Assembly: GCF_002575655.3 (NCBI RefSeq)
Contig: NC_053037.3
Span: forward strand, 253,737,135 to 253,801,134
Source: Aegilops tauschii subsp. strangulata
Taxonomy: Eukaryota; Streptophyta; Magnoliopsida; Poales; Poaceae
Direction: 5' to 3'
DNA: 64,000 nucleotides
Position 1 is the stretch's first letter. The number at the start of each line of letters is the position of its first letter. The notes below the pieces were generated by a model. That model saw nothing but the letters and a program-made list of their open reading frames with translations. It made no database searches and was not told the origin of the DNA. Shown one piece after another: positions 24,460 to 36,008 of this stretch. The position numbers and the translations under genes are program-made.

Positions 24460-26169
24460 TTTTGCCATGCAATTGTGACCCTTGCTTGCATCTACCCATG
24501 ATTCACCATTATGCTACTCCTATGTGTATTTGCATGTTTGGTGGAGATCCTTGTTGCTATTGCCATGTGTTATCATGTGCCTCATGCTATTGTTGATTCT
24601 TGTGTTGGGAGAGTCATGATGTTCCATTACTATTTACATAGGACTTCTTGCCAATACATTGATGATATATTGCTCATATCTTGCTTTCATGCTTGTGATA
24701 TGTCTTGTGCATTATTCATGACCACTATTTGCACACATGACATGCTTGCCATGATTCCTTCTAGTACGTTGCATCTTCGCACTACTAGCTTGCTTGACTT
24801 GATCACTATGATTACTTGCTAGGCTGCATCACCCATGTTCCATTACTCGCTTTCTTGGGTTGATGACATATATGCTCATGCCTCTCACATGATATATCTT
24901 GTTTATTGTCGCTTGCCTCCAATAGTTGCCTCTATGCTTAATGATCTTGGAGACTTGGACACTTCACTTGTGATGCATGCTTGGTTGATTGAGCCTATTG
25001 TATTTGGTTGTTATCGCATCATATGCCTCCACACTATGAAATGCTCCCTTGTCCTTTCTTATGATGAGCATGATGCATACACTTGTTGGGTATCTTACCA
25101 CACGAATGACAGGTTTTGCACTTCCACTAACCTCATTTGTTTTTTCGAGTGTTTGTCAGGTTCTTTCATTTTGAAGGTTTCAAAAGGAGGTACCATCACG
25201 AGACATATTGGTTATGTGAAGGCATACAAGATGTGCAACTCCATCATCCTTGAGAAACTCCTAAAGGTGACCTCATTCCCTTTGAGCCCTCCTCAAGTAT
25301 GCATATTGGATGGGCCATGCTTTCATTGTTGTCTCCTTCTTCTTGTCTACATGATACATATATTGGATGGAGGACCAACATTGGAGATGGACCCTATGGA
25401 CCTTCAAGTTGAGGAGCGCTCAGACTTATTGGATGCACCTATGGCACTCCACTCATGCCACGACATCGAGAATTGGTACATCAACACTCCCTTGACAAAT
25501 TGCACCCACACCTCCATATCGGTTGATTGTGCTCACACATGTCATGCTCGATGGACATATCATACACATGACAAATTTGCATCTTATGCATGGATTGACT
25601 CACATTATGATTGCCTTGTTGCATCTTGTATTCCCAGGTCATCCATGATATATGAGCTTGTGCACTTTCTTAGCAAATTTGTTGTGATTTTTCTTGATGG
25701 CTTATTCATACATTATGATCATATTGCCTACCATCAATTGCATGATCTCATACTCACATTGAGCACCAATTGTCATATTCATGCTATTGATAAACCGTCT
25801 CACTATGACATCATTTTGCACCGTGGTGGCATTGATCACATTCACAATACATTTTTGTACACAATGAATGCTTTTGCTCCCATGAATGTTTTACATGTCA
25901 TTTTACATCATTGGGATAAGCATCACATGCCTTTTCATGAACAATTCCTTCGGACAAACTCATGCTTATTTGATGGACACCTTGTGTGCGCTAACCATTG
26001 TATTTCCGAGTGTCGTTTGTGTTTGCTATTTTGGCATGTATACCACTCCGGCGACACCTTGGAGTACTTGGATTGCGCCATGTCTTCAACTCCGTCCAAC
26101 TTCAAGTCCGTCCACGACAACCGTTTCCATGGTGATGAGGATTACGATCCGAGGTCGGATCTTTCCTGA
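24369..26169 (+). pseudogene. B unit 2 ORF2 (Cys/His/Met-rich, relic reverse-transcriptase block)
   Basis: The frame opens at about 24369, in -1 relation to ORF1. It is disturbed by a 1-bp insertion near 24570 and a TAG at 24820-24822, then open from 24835 to 26169. At 25570-25750 the translation has the shape of RT domains 4-5. HYDCLVA corresponds to LYEWLVM, SSMIYELVHFL to [11 protein letters not shown], and KFVVIFLDGLFIH to [13 protein letters not shown]. The catalytic YxDD is FLDG (25690-25701), so it cannot polymerise DNA. A separate YIDDIL lies near 24660. No RNase H or integrase is seen. The end of the ORF is just before the polypurine tract, the place of pol in a normal element. The homology is inference from reading. 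Confidence 0.6.
26162..26166. other. Target-site duplication of A3, left copy (TTTCC)
   Basis: TTTCC here and at 34132-34136 bracket A3 together with its extra LTR fragment. The unoccupied site with a single TTTCC is in B unit 3 near 48363. Confidence 0.92.
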
Positions 26170-26336
26170 TAGAGGAAAAGGTGTCCCGTCTTTCGATGAG
26201 ATGATGGATATCGTTTTGGTGGAAGTCGACTTTGACGATCCGACTACGAACGTGCGATGACGTCGCGCCTTAGCAATCGCTAAACCAACTCCGAGAGGTT
26301 ATTGACCACGCGGAGCACGATCAACCTGACCACGAG
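26167..26336 (-). repeat. Extra 170-bp LTR terminus attached to A3
   Basis: This is homologous to 26337-26507 (the last 170 bp of the 3' LTR) with several mismatches, and it abuts the LTR directly (cacgag|TGATAG). Confidence 0.92.
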
Positions 26337-27253
26337 TGATAGAGGCAAAGGTGTCCCGTCTTTCGATGAGATGATGAATATCGCTTTAATGGAAGTCGAC
26401 TTTGACGATCCGACTACGAACGTGCGAGGACGTCGCGCCTTAGCAATCGCTAAACCAACTCCGAGAGGTTATCGACCACGCCGGAGCACGATCAACCTGA
26501 CCACGAGGGTCTGTTTCCTGCGAGCAAATGAAGAACAAGCAAGAAACTGAGATTGCAATCTGGATATTGCGAATATAAGATGAAAGCTTTATTGATCAAG
26601 GTGGAGTTCTGTGACGCCTTTGTCCGGTCGCTGAACACAAACTAAGTACGCGAAGTTGCAGCTATGGCGAACTTTTAATCTAAACAAAACCCAAAGTCTA
26701 AACGACGCCCTAAGGGCTGTATATATGGAGGAAGAGGGGGGAATTTCGTGGCCCTTGAGGAAGGGGTCCGAAACCAACCCTATCTCTTGTTTCCCCACAC
26801 ATACGGACTCTAAAAACAGCCTATACTCAAGTATTTCGAAATTACATGGGCCTGGCCCAATAATAAGGTGACGCAGCACCTAGAATAGCCTCTGGACGAA
26901 AGTTATGAAGTAGCATCTTGTATATTTCGTCCAAGGCTTCATGCACGCATTATGGTGGCTTAAACGTCCTGAAATCATCACTTGTAACTCCGTTCTTGTT
27001 CCCCATGCGCATGCCATCATCTCCATGCTTGTTCTTGCTCCAATGTTCATCCTTCTCCAAGCTAGGCCCTTCATTTGTAAGCAAAACAAATGTATCCAAT
27101 TTAGGCAGCATCATATTCTCATGAACATTAGAATCATTACCAAGAAACGAAAGTACCTAGTAATTTAATTGGCGTGCGCGAGCTCTAGTAATTGGTCCAG
27201 TATGTATAGCAGCAGGGCCTGTGGGTGTAACAATGGTATTGATGTCCTCATCA
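26337..27253 (-). repeat. A3 3' LTR (917 bp)
   Basis: On the plus strand it runs from TGATAGAGG to CCTCATCA. Its coding part has TAG at 27157-27159 in place of a Gln codon. Confidence 0.95.
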
Positions 27254-30200
27254 TCCTCCCCTTCTTGAAATGAAGTCGTCCTCGACGGAAGCTCATCTTC
27301 CTCACCCAAATAAGGCTTCAAATCTGCAATGTTAAAAGTGGGACTAACCCCAAAATCTGAAGGCAGCTCAAGTTTATAGGCATTATCATTTATTTTCTCT
27401 AACACCTTAAAAGGACCATCAGCACGTGGCATTAGCTTTGATTTGCGCAAATCAGGAAATCTATCCTTACGCAAATGTAACCAAACAAGATCTCCAGGTG
27501 CAAACACAACATGTTTTCTACCCTTATCTCCAGCAAGTTTATATTTAGCATTCATACGCTCAATGTTTTCCTTAGTTAACTCATGCATTTTTAAGATCAA
27601 TTCAGCACGTTGTTTAGCATCAAAATTAACCTTCTCCGAAGATGGAAGAGGCAACAAATCAATAGGTGCACGAGGTAGGAAACCATACACAATTTCAAAA
27701 GGGCACATCTTAGTAGTAGAATGCAATAAGCGATTATAAGCAAACTCAATAGGAGGCAAGCATTCTTCCCACATTTTCTTATTATTCTTCAAAACAGCCC
27801 TAAGCATAGTAGACAATGTTCTATTGACTACTTCAGTTTGTCCATCGGTTTGGGGGTGACAAGTAGTACTAAAAAGCAGTTTAGTCCCCAACTTAGCCCA
27901 TAAACATCTCCAAAAGTGGCTAAGAAATTTAGTATCACGATCTGAAACAATAGTATTTGGCACACCATGCAAGCGAATAATTTCACGAAAGAACAAATCA
28001 GCAACATTAACAGCATCATCGCTTTTATGACATGGTATAAAGTGTGCCATTTTCGAGAATCTATCCACGACAACAAATATGCTATCCCTCCCCTTCTTTG
28101 TTCGAGGTAAACCTAAAACAAAGTCCATAGATATATCCTCCCAAGGAACACTAGGTACAGGCAAAGGCATATATAAACCATGAGGATTGAGTCGTGACTT
28201 AGCTTTTTGACATGTAGTGCAGCGAGCAACAAAACGCTCAACATCCCGTCTCATCTTTGGCCAAAAGAAATGTGTAGCAAGTACGTCCTCCGTCTTCTTC
28301 ACGCCAAAGTGTCCCATTAATCCTCCTCCATGCGCCTCCTGCAACAACAAAAGACGAAGAGAGCTAGCTGGAATGCATAGCTTGTTAGCACGGAACACAA
28401 ATCCATCATTAACGACAAACTTGTTCCAGGTTCTTCCTTCTTTACAATTCTGCAATACATCTTTAAAATCAGCATCATGCACATATTGATCTTTGATGGT
28501 CTCCAAACCAAATATTTTGAAGTCAAGTTGTGAAAGCATAGTATAGCGACGAGACAATGCATCAGCAATAACATTTTCTTTACCCTTCTTGTGTTCAATG
28601 ACATAAGGGAAAGTTTCAATGAATTCAACCCATTTAGCATGTCTACGATTCAGTTTAGCTTGACTTTTAATATGTTTCAAAGATTCATGATCAGAATGTA
28701 TAACAAATTCTTTGGGCCATAAATAATGTTGCCATGTTTCTAAAGTCCGAACAAGAGCATATAGTTCTTTATCATAAGTAGAATAATTCAGACTAGGCCC
28801 ACTCAATTTTTCAGAAAAGTATGCAACAGGTTTGCCATCTTGTAATAACACACCTCCTAATCCAATTCCACTAGCATCACATTCAAGCTCAAAAGTCTTA
28901 TTAAAATCAGGAAGTTGGAGTAAAGGAGCATGTGTCAACTTATCTTTCAATACCGTGAAGGCTTCTTCCTGTGCGGTACCCCAAACAAAAGGCACATCCT
29001 TCTTTGTAAGCGCGTTGAGAGGTGCAGCAATGGTGCTAAAATCTCTCACAAAACGCCTATAGAAACCAGCGAGTCCAAGAAAACTCATCACTTGTGTGAC
29101 CGTTTTGGGCTGCGGCCAACTCTCAATAGCTTCAATCTTGGCTTTATCAACTTCAATTCCCTGTGGAGTAACAACATAGCCAAGAAAAGATACTCAGTCG
29201 ATGCAAAAGGTGCACTTCCGAAGGTTACCAAACAAACGTGCATCACGTAGAGCAATAAAAACAGCACGTAAATGTTCCAAATGTTCTTCCAAAGATTTGC
29301 TATAAATCAGCATATCATCAAAATAGACTACCACAAATCGTCCAATAAAAGCACGTAAAACTTCGTTCATTAGTCTCATGAAAGTACTAGGTGCATTAGT
29401 TAACCCAAAAGGCATGACTAAACACTCATATAAACCAAACTTAGTTTTAAATGCAGTTTTCCATTCATCTCCCAGTTTATACGAATTTGATGGTATCCAC
29501 TACGCAAATCAACTTTGGAGAATATTGTAGAGCCACTCAATTCATCAAGCATATCATCTAGCCTAGGAATAGGATGACGATAACGAATAGTAATATTATT
29601 AATGCCTCTACAATCAACACACATACGCGACGTACCATCCTTATTAGGCACTAGTATAATAGGAACACCACAAGGACTAAGAGATTCGCGTATATAACCT
29701 TTGTCCAGCAGCTCCTGTACTTGACGCATAATCTCCTTCGTTTCCTCTGGATTGGTACGGTATGGTGCACGGTTGGGTAGCGATGCACCGGGAATTAAGT
29801 CAATTTGATGCTCAATCCCTCGAATAGGTGGTAATCCCGGTGGCACGTCTCGTGGAAAGACGTCAGCGAACTCCTGCAAAATGTTAGTGACAGCAGGGGG
29901 CAAAGAGGAAGGCACGTCCTCGAATGAAAATAATGCCTCTTTGCACACAAAAGCATAGCAAACAGATTTACTGAAATCTAGCTCATCAATATCAGATTTT
30001 GTGGCAAGTAAACATGCACTTGTCAATTTAATTTCAGAAACAACACTAGATGGTTTATTATTAGGTTTCATTTGTTGCTCAAATTCATTTGCCACAATCT
30101 GATTTTCACTCTTATTTTTCTCCTGTTTTGCTTTATTAGCTCTATTAATGTCATCTTTCAAAATGGAATCAGGAGTCATAGGAAGCAAAGTAATATTTTT

Positions 30201-32051
30201 ATCCTTATGAACAAGAGTATACTGATTGTTTCTACCATGGTGTACAGAATTTTTATCAAATTGCCATGGTCTACCTAGTAATAAGGAACATGCTTGCATG
30301 GGTACCACATCACAATCAACATAATCAGCATATGTAGAGATACTAAAATGCACACGAACAGTACGTGTTACCTTAACCTTGCCGCTGTTGTTGAACCATT
30401 GGATGTAGTAAGGATGTGGATGTGGTCTTGTGGTGAGAGATAGCTTCTCCACCATCTCCATGCTAGCCAAGTTGTTACAGCTCCCTCCATCTATGATGAC
30501 GCGAACAGAACGTTCCTTCACAACTCCCTTTGTATGGAACAAATTATGCCTCTGATTTTGCTCTGCTTGTGTGACCTGCACACTCAAAACACGTTGAGCA
30601 ACTAAACATTCATACCTGTCAGCGTCTTCAGGAGCCATGTATTGCGTCTCATTTTCAGAATCATCTCCACCATGTTCTTCACGGGTAATAAGAGCCAAAG
30701 TCTCCTCATCATAGTCACTAGCGGACTCATACCCACCATCCTCTGTAGCAATCATTACACGCTGAGATTTGCATTCTCTCGCAAAATGTCCTCTTCCCTT
30801 ACAACGACGACAAATAATATCACTTGTGTGCCCTGTCGATGCCATGGAAGAAGAAGAGCTCTGCGCAGGCCCGGCAGGTGTGCTCTTGGCAGAGAGTGGT
30901 GGTTGTGCCTGCTTTCTTGTATCACGGCTGGAGGTGGCACCTGATGGAGGTGATGGTGAGGTGGAAGTAGAAGATGCACGCGGTGTCCATGATGAAGGTC
31001 GACCTGCAGAAAAGTTAGTTCGCGCCAATGGCTGTCGATCCTGCACTTCACTTTCAGCTTTACAAGCAAGATGGAATAAATGAGTGATATTATTATAATC
31101 CTTATACTCTAGAATGGTCTGAATCTCTTTATTTAATCCACCCATAAAACGTGCAAGCATAACTTCATTCTCCTCAACAATACCACATCTAATCATGCCA
31201 GTTTGTAATTCCTGATAATATTCTTCTACAGAATTTTTCCCTTGTCTTAAACGCTGCAATTTTTGAAGTAATTCACGTCGATAATATGGTGGAACCCAAC
31301 GAGTACGCATAGCAGTTTTCAAAGCAGCCCAAGTAGCTGGAACAGGATATAATCTACAATGTTCAGACCACCAAACACATGGAAAGCTAGTGAAAGCACA
31401 AACAGCAGCAGGAACACGTCTGTCCTCAGGATATTGTAAACATGTAAATCGTTGTTCAGTTTCTAACTCCCAAGTAAGATATATATCAGGAACATATCTA
31501 CCCTCAAATGGTGGAATATTCAATTTCAGTTTAGGGAGATGGTCATGATCTCGTACCTGAGGTGGTGGTGCCGGCCTACCGTTGCGAATATATACCTGAG
31601 GTCGACCTGCTAGTGGTGGTGCTGGTGGCTGCACGTAGTTCTGATTTTGATCAACCTCATCCTCATAATCGCCCGCATAATCGTCATCCTCCTCAGCCGC
31701 CGCAGGAGCAGGAGCCAAAGAAGCATCAACAGTAGGTGTAGCAGCACCCGAATTTTGACCAGTCTCAATTGGAACGCGCTGTGCCCGTCCCACTTGATTT
31801 GGAAGGCGGCGTTGGAGATGTGGTTGTTGTTGTTGTAGAGGTGCGACATGTGCAGCCGGTGGTGGTTGGGTAAACTTGTTATCCAGCTTTGTCTCGAACG
31901 ACTTCTCCACGGCATCTATCTTCTCCATAGCGTCTTCAAATCTGTTTAGCACATCTCCCACCTGGCCACTCATCATTTGCTGAAATTTATCATGCAACCC
32001 GTTGTTCGTCATGTTCTCCCAATCAGTCTCAGCGGCTTGTGATCCTGCCAT
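26950..32051 (-). pseudogene. gag-pol: A3 gag-pol polyprotein (few lesions)
   Basis: It starts at ATG 32051-32049. Gag, the CCHC knuckle, protease DGGS and the RT N-terminus are open down to about 29475, where one base is lost (RMKLGD becomes RINWEM). A nonsense change (CGA to TGA) lies near 29191. From there RT end, RNase H, HHCC finger and integrase core (D, D-35-E all present) are open to a TAG at 27157-27159 inside the LTR-encoded tail. Gag has an in-frame loss of about 8 residues after LDNKFT. The normal stop would fall near 26950. This is the family A copy closest to intact pol. Only two early lesions (one frameshift, one nonsense) and the late tail stop separate it from an open frame. 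Confidence 0.93.
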
Positions 32052-33214
32052 GCTTAGCAGCAATAGAAACACAAAAGAATATGATCCTACAGACTACTAG
32101 GAAGTGGTGGTGATGGTGGTGTGTCACAAATCCTTCAAGCGAATCTCAAATTCTTACCAGTTCTTACCCAGCAGCAGGTCGTGATCGGCAACCGTTGTAG
32201 TCAAAACTCTCAAAGCTTGGATAGAGCGATTACCAGGGAGAGTCAAACGCACGACGTAGATGTATGTGGAGCTGGGAAGGCTTATAATATGGTAGCAAAA
32301 AGGGTCAGCAATAATCAATTCAGATATGCAAAGTTGAATAAACGCTCAACGACGGTACTGTGCTGGTCCTAGGCTAGATCGTGCTAGAGACGCGATCCTA
32401 GAACACTAACAAAATCACGGCGCTGCACGTAAACAAGGGAGGAGCACACTCTGAATTTTTTTTTCACTTTTTTTCCTCTTTTTTTTGCTCCGCAACAATT
32501 TTTTTTCGAAAAAGTCTACAAATGGTCTAAAAACTGCCTAGCCAGAATTTTCCAGACTTAGTTTTTTTTTTTGAAACTGGAACTATTTTTCTACTGCGGG
32601 TAACACCAAAGTTTGGGAGTCCTTCTCTGTCACGACTCGGAGTATGGCGTGATCTGGAAATCCAAAACAGAGTAACAAAATACTGGACTTGGACTAGGAC
32701 TGGTGGCGGAGATGAATCTGGTGGAACTCGGACTGGTGGCGGAGATGAATCTGGTGGAACTCGGACTGGTGGCGGATATATGTTGCAGGTGTACTCGGAT
32801 TGGCGTGATGGTGGCGGATATGTGGTGGCGTATATGGACTCGGATTGGCGGTGAATATGTGGTGGTGGTATATGGCAGCGGCGATGAAGTTGGTGCGGTG
32901 GTGGTATATGGCAGCAGCGATGATGATGATGCGGTGGTGATATATGGCAGCGGCGACGTGACAACCTGTGAACAGAACTCGAAACTCTAAAGGACTAGAC
33001 GCTAAGACCAGCAACTTGACACGACGATGCAACCGCAAATTCAACAAAGCAAACACAGAAAAGATTATACAAAGGCTCAGATTGGTTCGGATAGGATGAA
33101 CTAACCCTATTTTCTTTTGGCTTTTTCGTGGACTATAGGTATGAAGAACAAACTCGATCTAAACTACGAAAAACTGTAAAATCTCACCGAGCAACCTGGA
33201 AATCTGATACCACT
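32052..33214 (-). other. A3 leader (alternative subtype)
   Basis: The gag-proximal third matches other A leaders and keeps the 33-nt hairpin position (32369-32401, one mismatch). The middle differs, sharing instead the gaaactggaactattttt segment with A5. 32697-32780 is a 33-bp tandem repeat (about 2.4 units) starting ggactggtggcgg. No gene is recognised. Confidence 0.78.
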
Positions 33215-34131
33215 TGATAGAGGCAAAGGTGTCCCGTCTTTCGATGAGATGATGGATATCGCTTTGGTGGATGTCGACTTTGACGATCCGACTACGAACG
33301 TGCGATGACGTCGCGCCTTAGCAATCGCTAAACCAACTCCAAAAGGTTATTGACCACGCCGGAGCACGATCAACCTGACCACGAGGGTCTGTTTCCTGCG
33401 AGCAAACGAAGAACAAGCAAGAAACTGAGATTGCAATCTGGATGTTGCGAAAATAAGATGAAAGCTTTATTGATCAAGGTGGGGTTCTGTGACGCCTTTG
33501 TCAGGTCGTTGAACACAAACGAAGTACGCGAAGTTGCAGCTATGGCGAACTTTTAATCTAAACAAAACCCAAAGTCTAAACGACGCCCTAAGGGCTGTAT
33601 ATATGGAGGAAGAGGGGGGAATTTCGTGGCCCTTGGGGAAGGGGTCCGAAACCAACCCTATCTCTTATTTCCCCACACATACGGACTCTAAAAACAGCCT
33701 ATACTCAAGTATTTCGAAATTACATGGGCCTGGCCCAATAATAAGGTGACGCAGCACCTAGAATAGCCTCTGGACGAAAGTTATGAAGTAGCATCTTGTA
33801 TATTTCGTCCAAGGCTTCATGCACGCATTATGGTGGCTTCAATGTCCTGAAATCATCACTTGTAACTCCGTTCTTGTTCCCCATGTGCATGCCATCATCT
33901 CCATGCTTGTTCTTGCTCCAATGTTCATCCTTCTCAAAGCTAGGCCCTTCATTTGTAAGCAAAACAAATGTATCCAATTTAGGCAGCATCATATTCTCAT
34001 GAACATTAGAATCATTACCAAGAAACAAAAGTACCTGGTAATTTAATTGGCGTGCGTGAGCTCTAGTAATTGGTCCAGTATGTATAGCAGCAGGGGCTGT
34101 GGGTGTAACAATGGTATTGATGTCCTCATCA
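33215..34131 (-). repeat. A3 5' LTR (917 bp)
   Basis: It runs from TGATAGAGG at 33215 to CCTCATCA at 34131, followed by the TSD TTTCC. Confidence 0.95.
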
Positions 34132-34137
34132 TTTCCC

Positions 34138-34150
34138 AAGGGAGGGGAGA
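34138..34150 (+). other. B unit 2 polypurine tract
   Basis: AAGGGAGGGGAGA lies immediately before the LTR start TGATGCGG. An identical tract precedes the unit 3 LTR at 48369-48381. Confidence 0.82.
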
Positions 34151-35128
34151 TGATGCGGAGCATGCTACGATCATCCCCATGTACACTCGAGCATACGCCA
34201 TTGGACCTAAGGTGAACCCGTTCCTACCTGCTTCCCCTTTCCACTCGTACGAGACATGGTTGCTACCTAATGCGAAGACGCTACATGTGCTTAGAAACCA
34301 AGGAGACGGCCATGGAGATGCTCGAGGCATACGCCAAGTCCACACGGAAGCGGATCAAGAAGTGCCTCAAGTGGAGTCGCCGCGGAGCTACAGCTGCCGG
34401 ACATCCGGCGCCGCCAACCAGAAGAGGACCAAAGAGAGACAGAAGCCAGGCGACTCTACAGCGGCCGGACATCCGGCCGACCCCCGGACATCCAGCGCCC
34501 GCGACGGGCCGGACATCCGGCGCCTGCCCGGAAATCCGGCGCACGCTATCCAGAGAGCAGAAGAATTGGCCACTCCAGCCCGGACATCCGGCCCGAGGCC
34601 CGGACATCCGGCTCCTCGTGAGCCGCCGGACATCCGGCCCCCGCCCGGACATCCGACGCCTGTCTGCGCACAGTGAACGGGCCAAGGGCCCATGTATCCC
34701 CCCTCTCACTTACCCCTTCGTGGGCTAACACTATATATAGACCCCCTCCTCCTCCTAGTTAAGGTTAGCATTGGTTTAGCTCATAGTTGAGATAGAGCTT
34801 TGCTCATCCATTACGGATCTCCTCCTCGAGAGAGACCGCGGCCCCTATTCGGAGAAGATCACCTTGGATTCAAGACCCCCTCTTGGGTGGCCCCCATCAA
34901 GACCTCCTCACGGAGAAGAACCGGTTACCGTTTGTATCGTCCGTTGTTGACTTTGGATCTTGTATCTCACCTTTGTGTTCATCGATCTAGCGCATGTGTG
35001 ATCTATTCTTGTTGGTTGAGTGATTTCTCTCGTGTTCCCCTCGTGTTTCCCCTCGTGTTCATCGCGTTCTTCGTAGGGATCCGCTCCTTTCGTGAAAGAT
35101 CGGCCATCTAGGGTTCCACCCTACATCA
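34151..35128 (+). repeat. Complete B LTR (978 bp) shared by units 2 and 3
   Basis: It runs from TGATGCGGAGC to CCCTACATCA. It is preceded by a polypurine tract and followed by a primer site (35132-35146), so it acts as the 3' LTR of unit 2 and the 5' LTR of unit 3. A TATA box (TATATATA) is at 34732-34739. Upstream of it lies the CCGG repeat cluster. Confidence 0.9.
34390..34662 (+). repeat. CCGGA-CA-TCCGG repeat cluster in B LTR U3
   Basis: There are six perfect CCGGACATCCGG copies and at least three near copies in about 270 bp, just upstream of the TATA box. Each is a 5-bp inverted repeat around CA. The role is unknown. They could be protein-binding sites in the promoter or recombination-prone hairpins. 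Confidence 0.88.
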
Positions 35129-35434
35129 TCTTGGTATCATGAGCCACGTTGATCACGATTTCGGAGCCTCCCCGTTTTGTTTTCTCGCTTGATTTTGTTG
35201 ATTTCGTCCTAAATCCGAAAATTGCCCCACAAAAATAGCCCCCAATTTTTTTTGTGATTTGTTGGTTTGATGATGTTTTGTTGATTTTGATCCATGGATT
35301 TGCTTGGTTTCGAGTAGATCTAGCTTTCCCCCAATTTTCCCCACTTTCCATCCACGAAATCTCTCCAATTTTGCCCTTGAAATCATCAATTTCCGCCCCA
35401 ATAATCGAGTTCCTCGAGTTCATCCTCGGATTTG

Positions 35435-35600
35435 GAGCCCGGACATCCGGCCCGTAGCCCTGGACATCTGCCCCCCCCCCCCCCCCGGACATCCGGCCCG
35501 TGCCCCGGACATCCGGCTCCTGGAGCGCATTTTCGTGTGCGGTTCTGGACATCAGGTCCCGGAAATACGGCCAAACCCCCGGATGTCCGGCCCCTGGGAT
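35435..35600 (+). repeat. CCGG repeats and 16-base C run in B unit 3 leader
   Basis: This is the leader cluster of CCGGACATCCGG and CCGGATGTCCGG. It contains a homopolymer of 16 C at 35471-35486. Confidence 0.85.
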
Positions 35601-36008
35601 TTCAGCCTTACCCGTTTCACCGTTTTGACTGTAACTTTCACATCCGGAGTCCGATTTTCGCGTTCTTTAGCTCGTTGAGTAGCTATTGACATCCTCTATC
35701 CCTCTAGATAGGTCCCATCACCATTTGACTCCATCAAATTTTTGGCACTTTGGCATCTTTGCCTAGGGCTTCCACCATAACTTCCGCATAACCACCACCG
35801 ACTTCCGCAACCTAACCAATTTTGTTCCCCTTTGCATTTGAGGTTGTTTGAGTTGTGATTCAAGTCTCCTAAGGTGTTTCGGCTACTTAGGGACGGTTGC
35901 TTCTTCATCAACCACCACCATAACTTCCGCATAGGCTTACCCACAATACACTTCCGCCAACCCAACTTAACCTAATGTTGTTTGTGTTGTGAGTTGTGTC
36001 TCCTAAGG

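Larger units (their letters stand above)
26167..34131 (-). mobile_element. Retrotransposon A3, minus strand, with duplicated LTR end
   Basis: It comprises a 5' LTR (34131-33215), a primer site (33202-33212), a leader, gag-pol and a 3' LTR (27253-26337). A second copy of the last 170 bp of the LTR (26336-26167) then follows. The TSD TTTCC lies outside the extra fragment. The element interrupts B unit 2 a few bases before its polypurine tract. Confidence 0.93.
17441..34150 (+). mobile_element. Family B unit 2 internal region, interrupted by C2 and A3
   Basis: The B sequence is 17441-18292, 20595-26166 and 34132-34150. Removing C2 and A3 restores the order primer site, leader, ORF1, ORF2, polypurine tract. 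The intact equivalent of the A3 site is at 48355-48370 (ggatctttcccaagg) and that of the C2 site at 35985-36000. Confidence 0.85.

Noticed and set aside
24655..24680. YIDDIL in B ORF2 as the RT catalytic motif
   Set aside because: Its surroundings lack other RT motifs. The later FLDG block fits the RT pattern much better, so this is probably coincidence.
34390..34662. CCGGACATCCGG clusters as a possible CRISPR array
   Set aside because: The repeats are 12 bp, irregularly spaced and in a eukaryotic LTR. No cas genes are present, and the same motif occurs in both orientations.
35471..35486. Run of 16 C as a functional i-motif or G-quadruplex
   Set aside because: It is a single homopolymer absent from the sister leader. 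Slippage or sequencing error is more likely.
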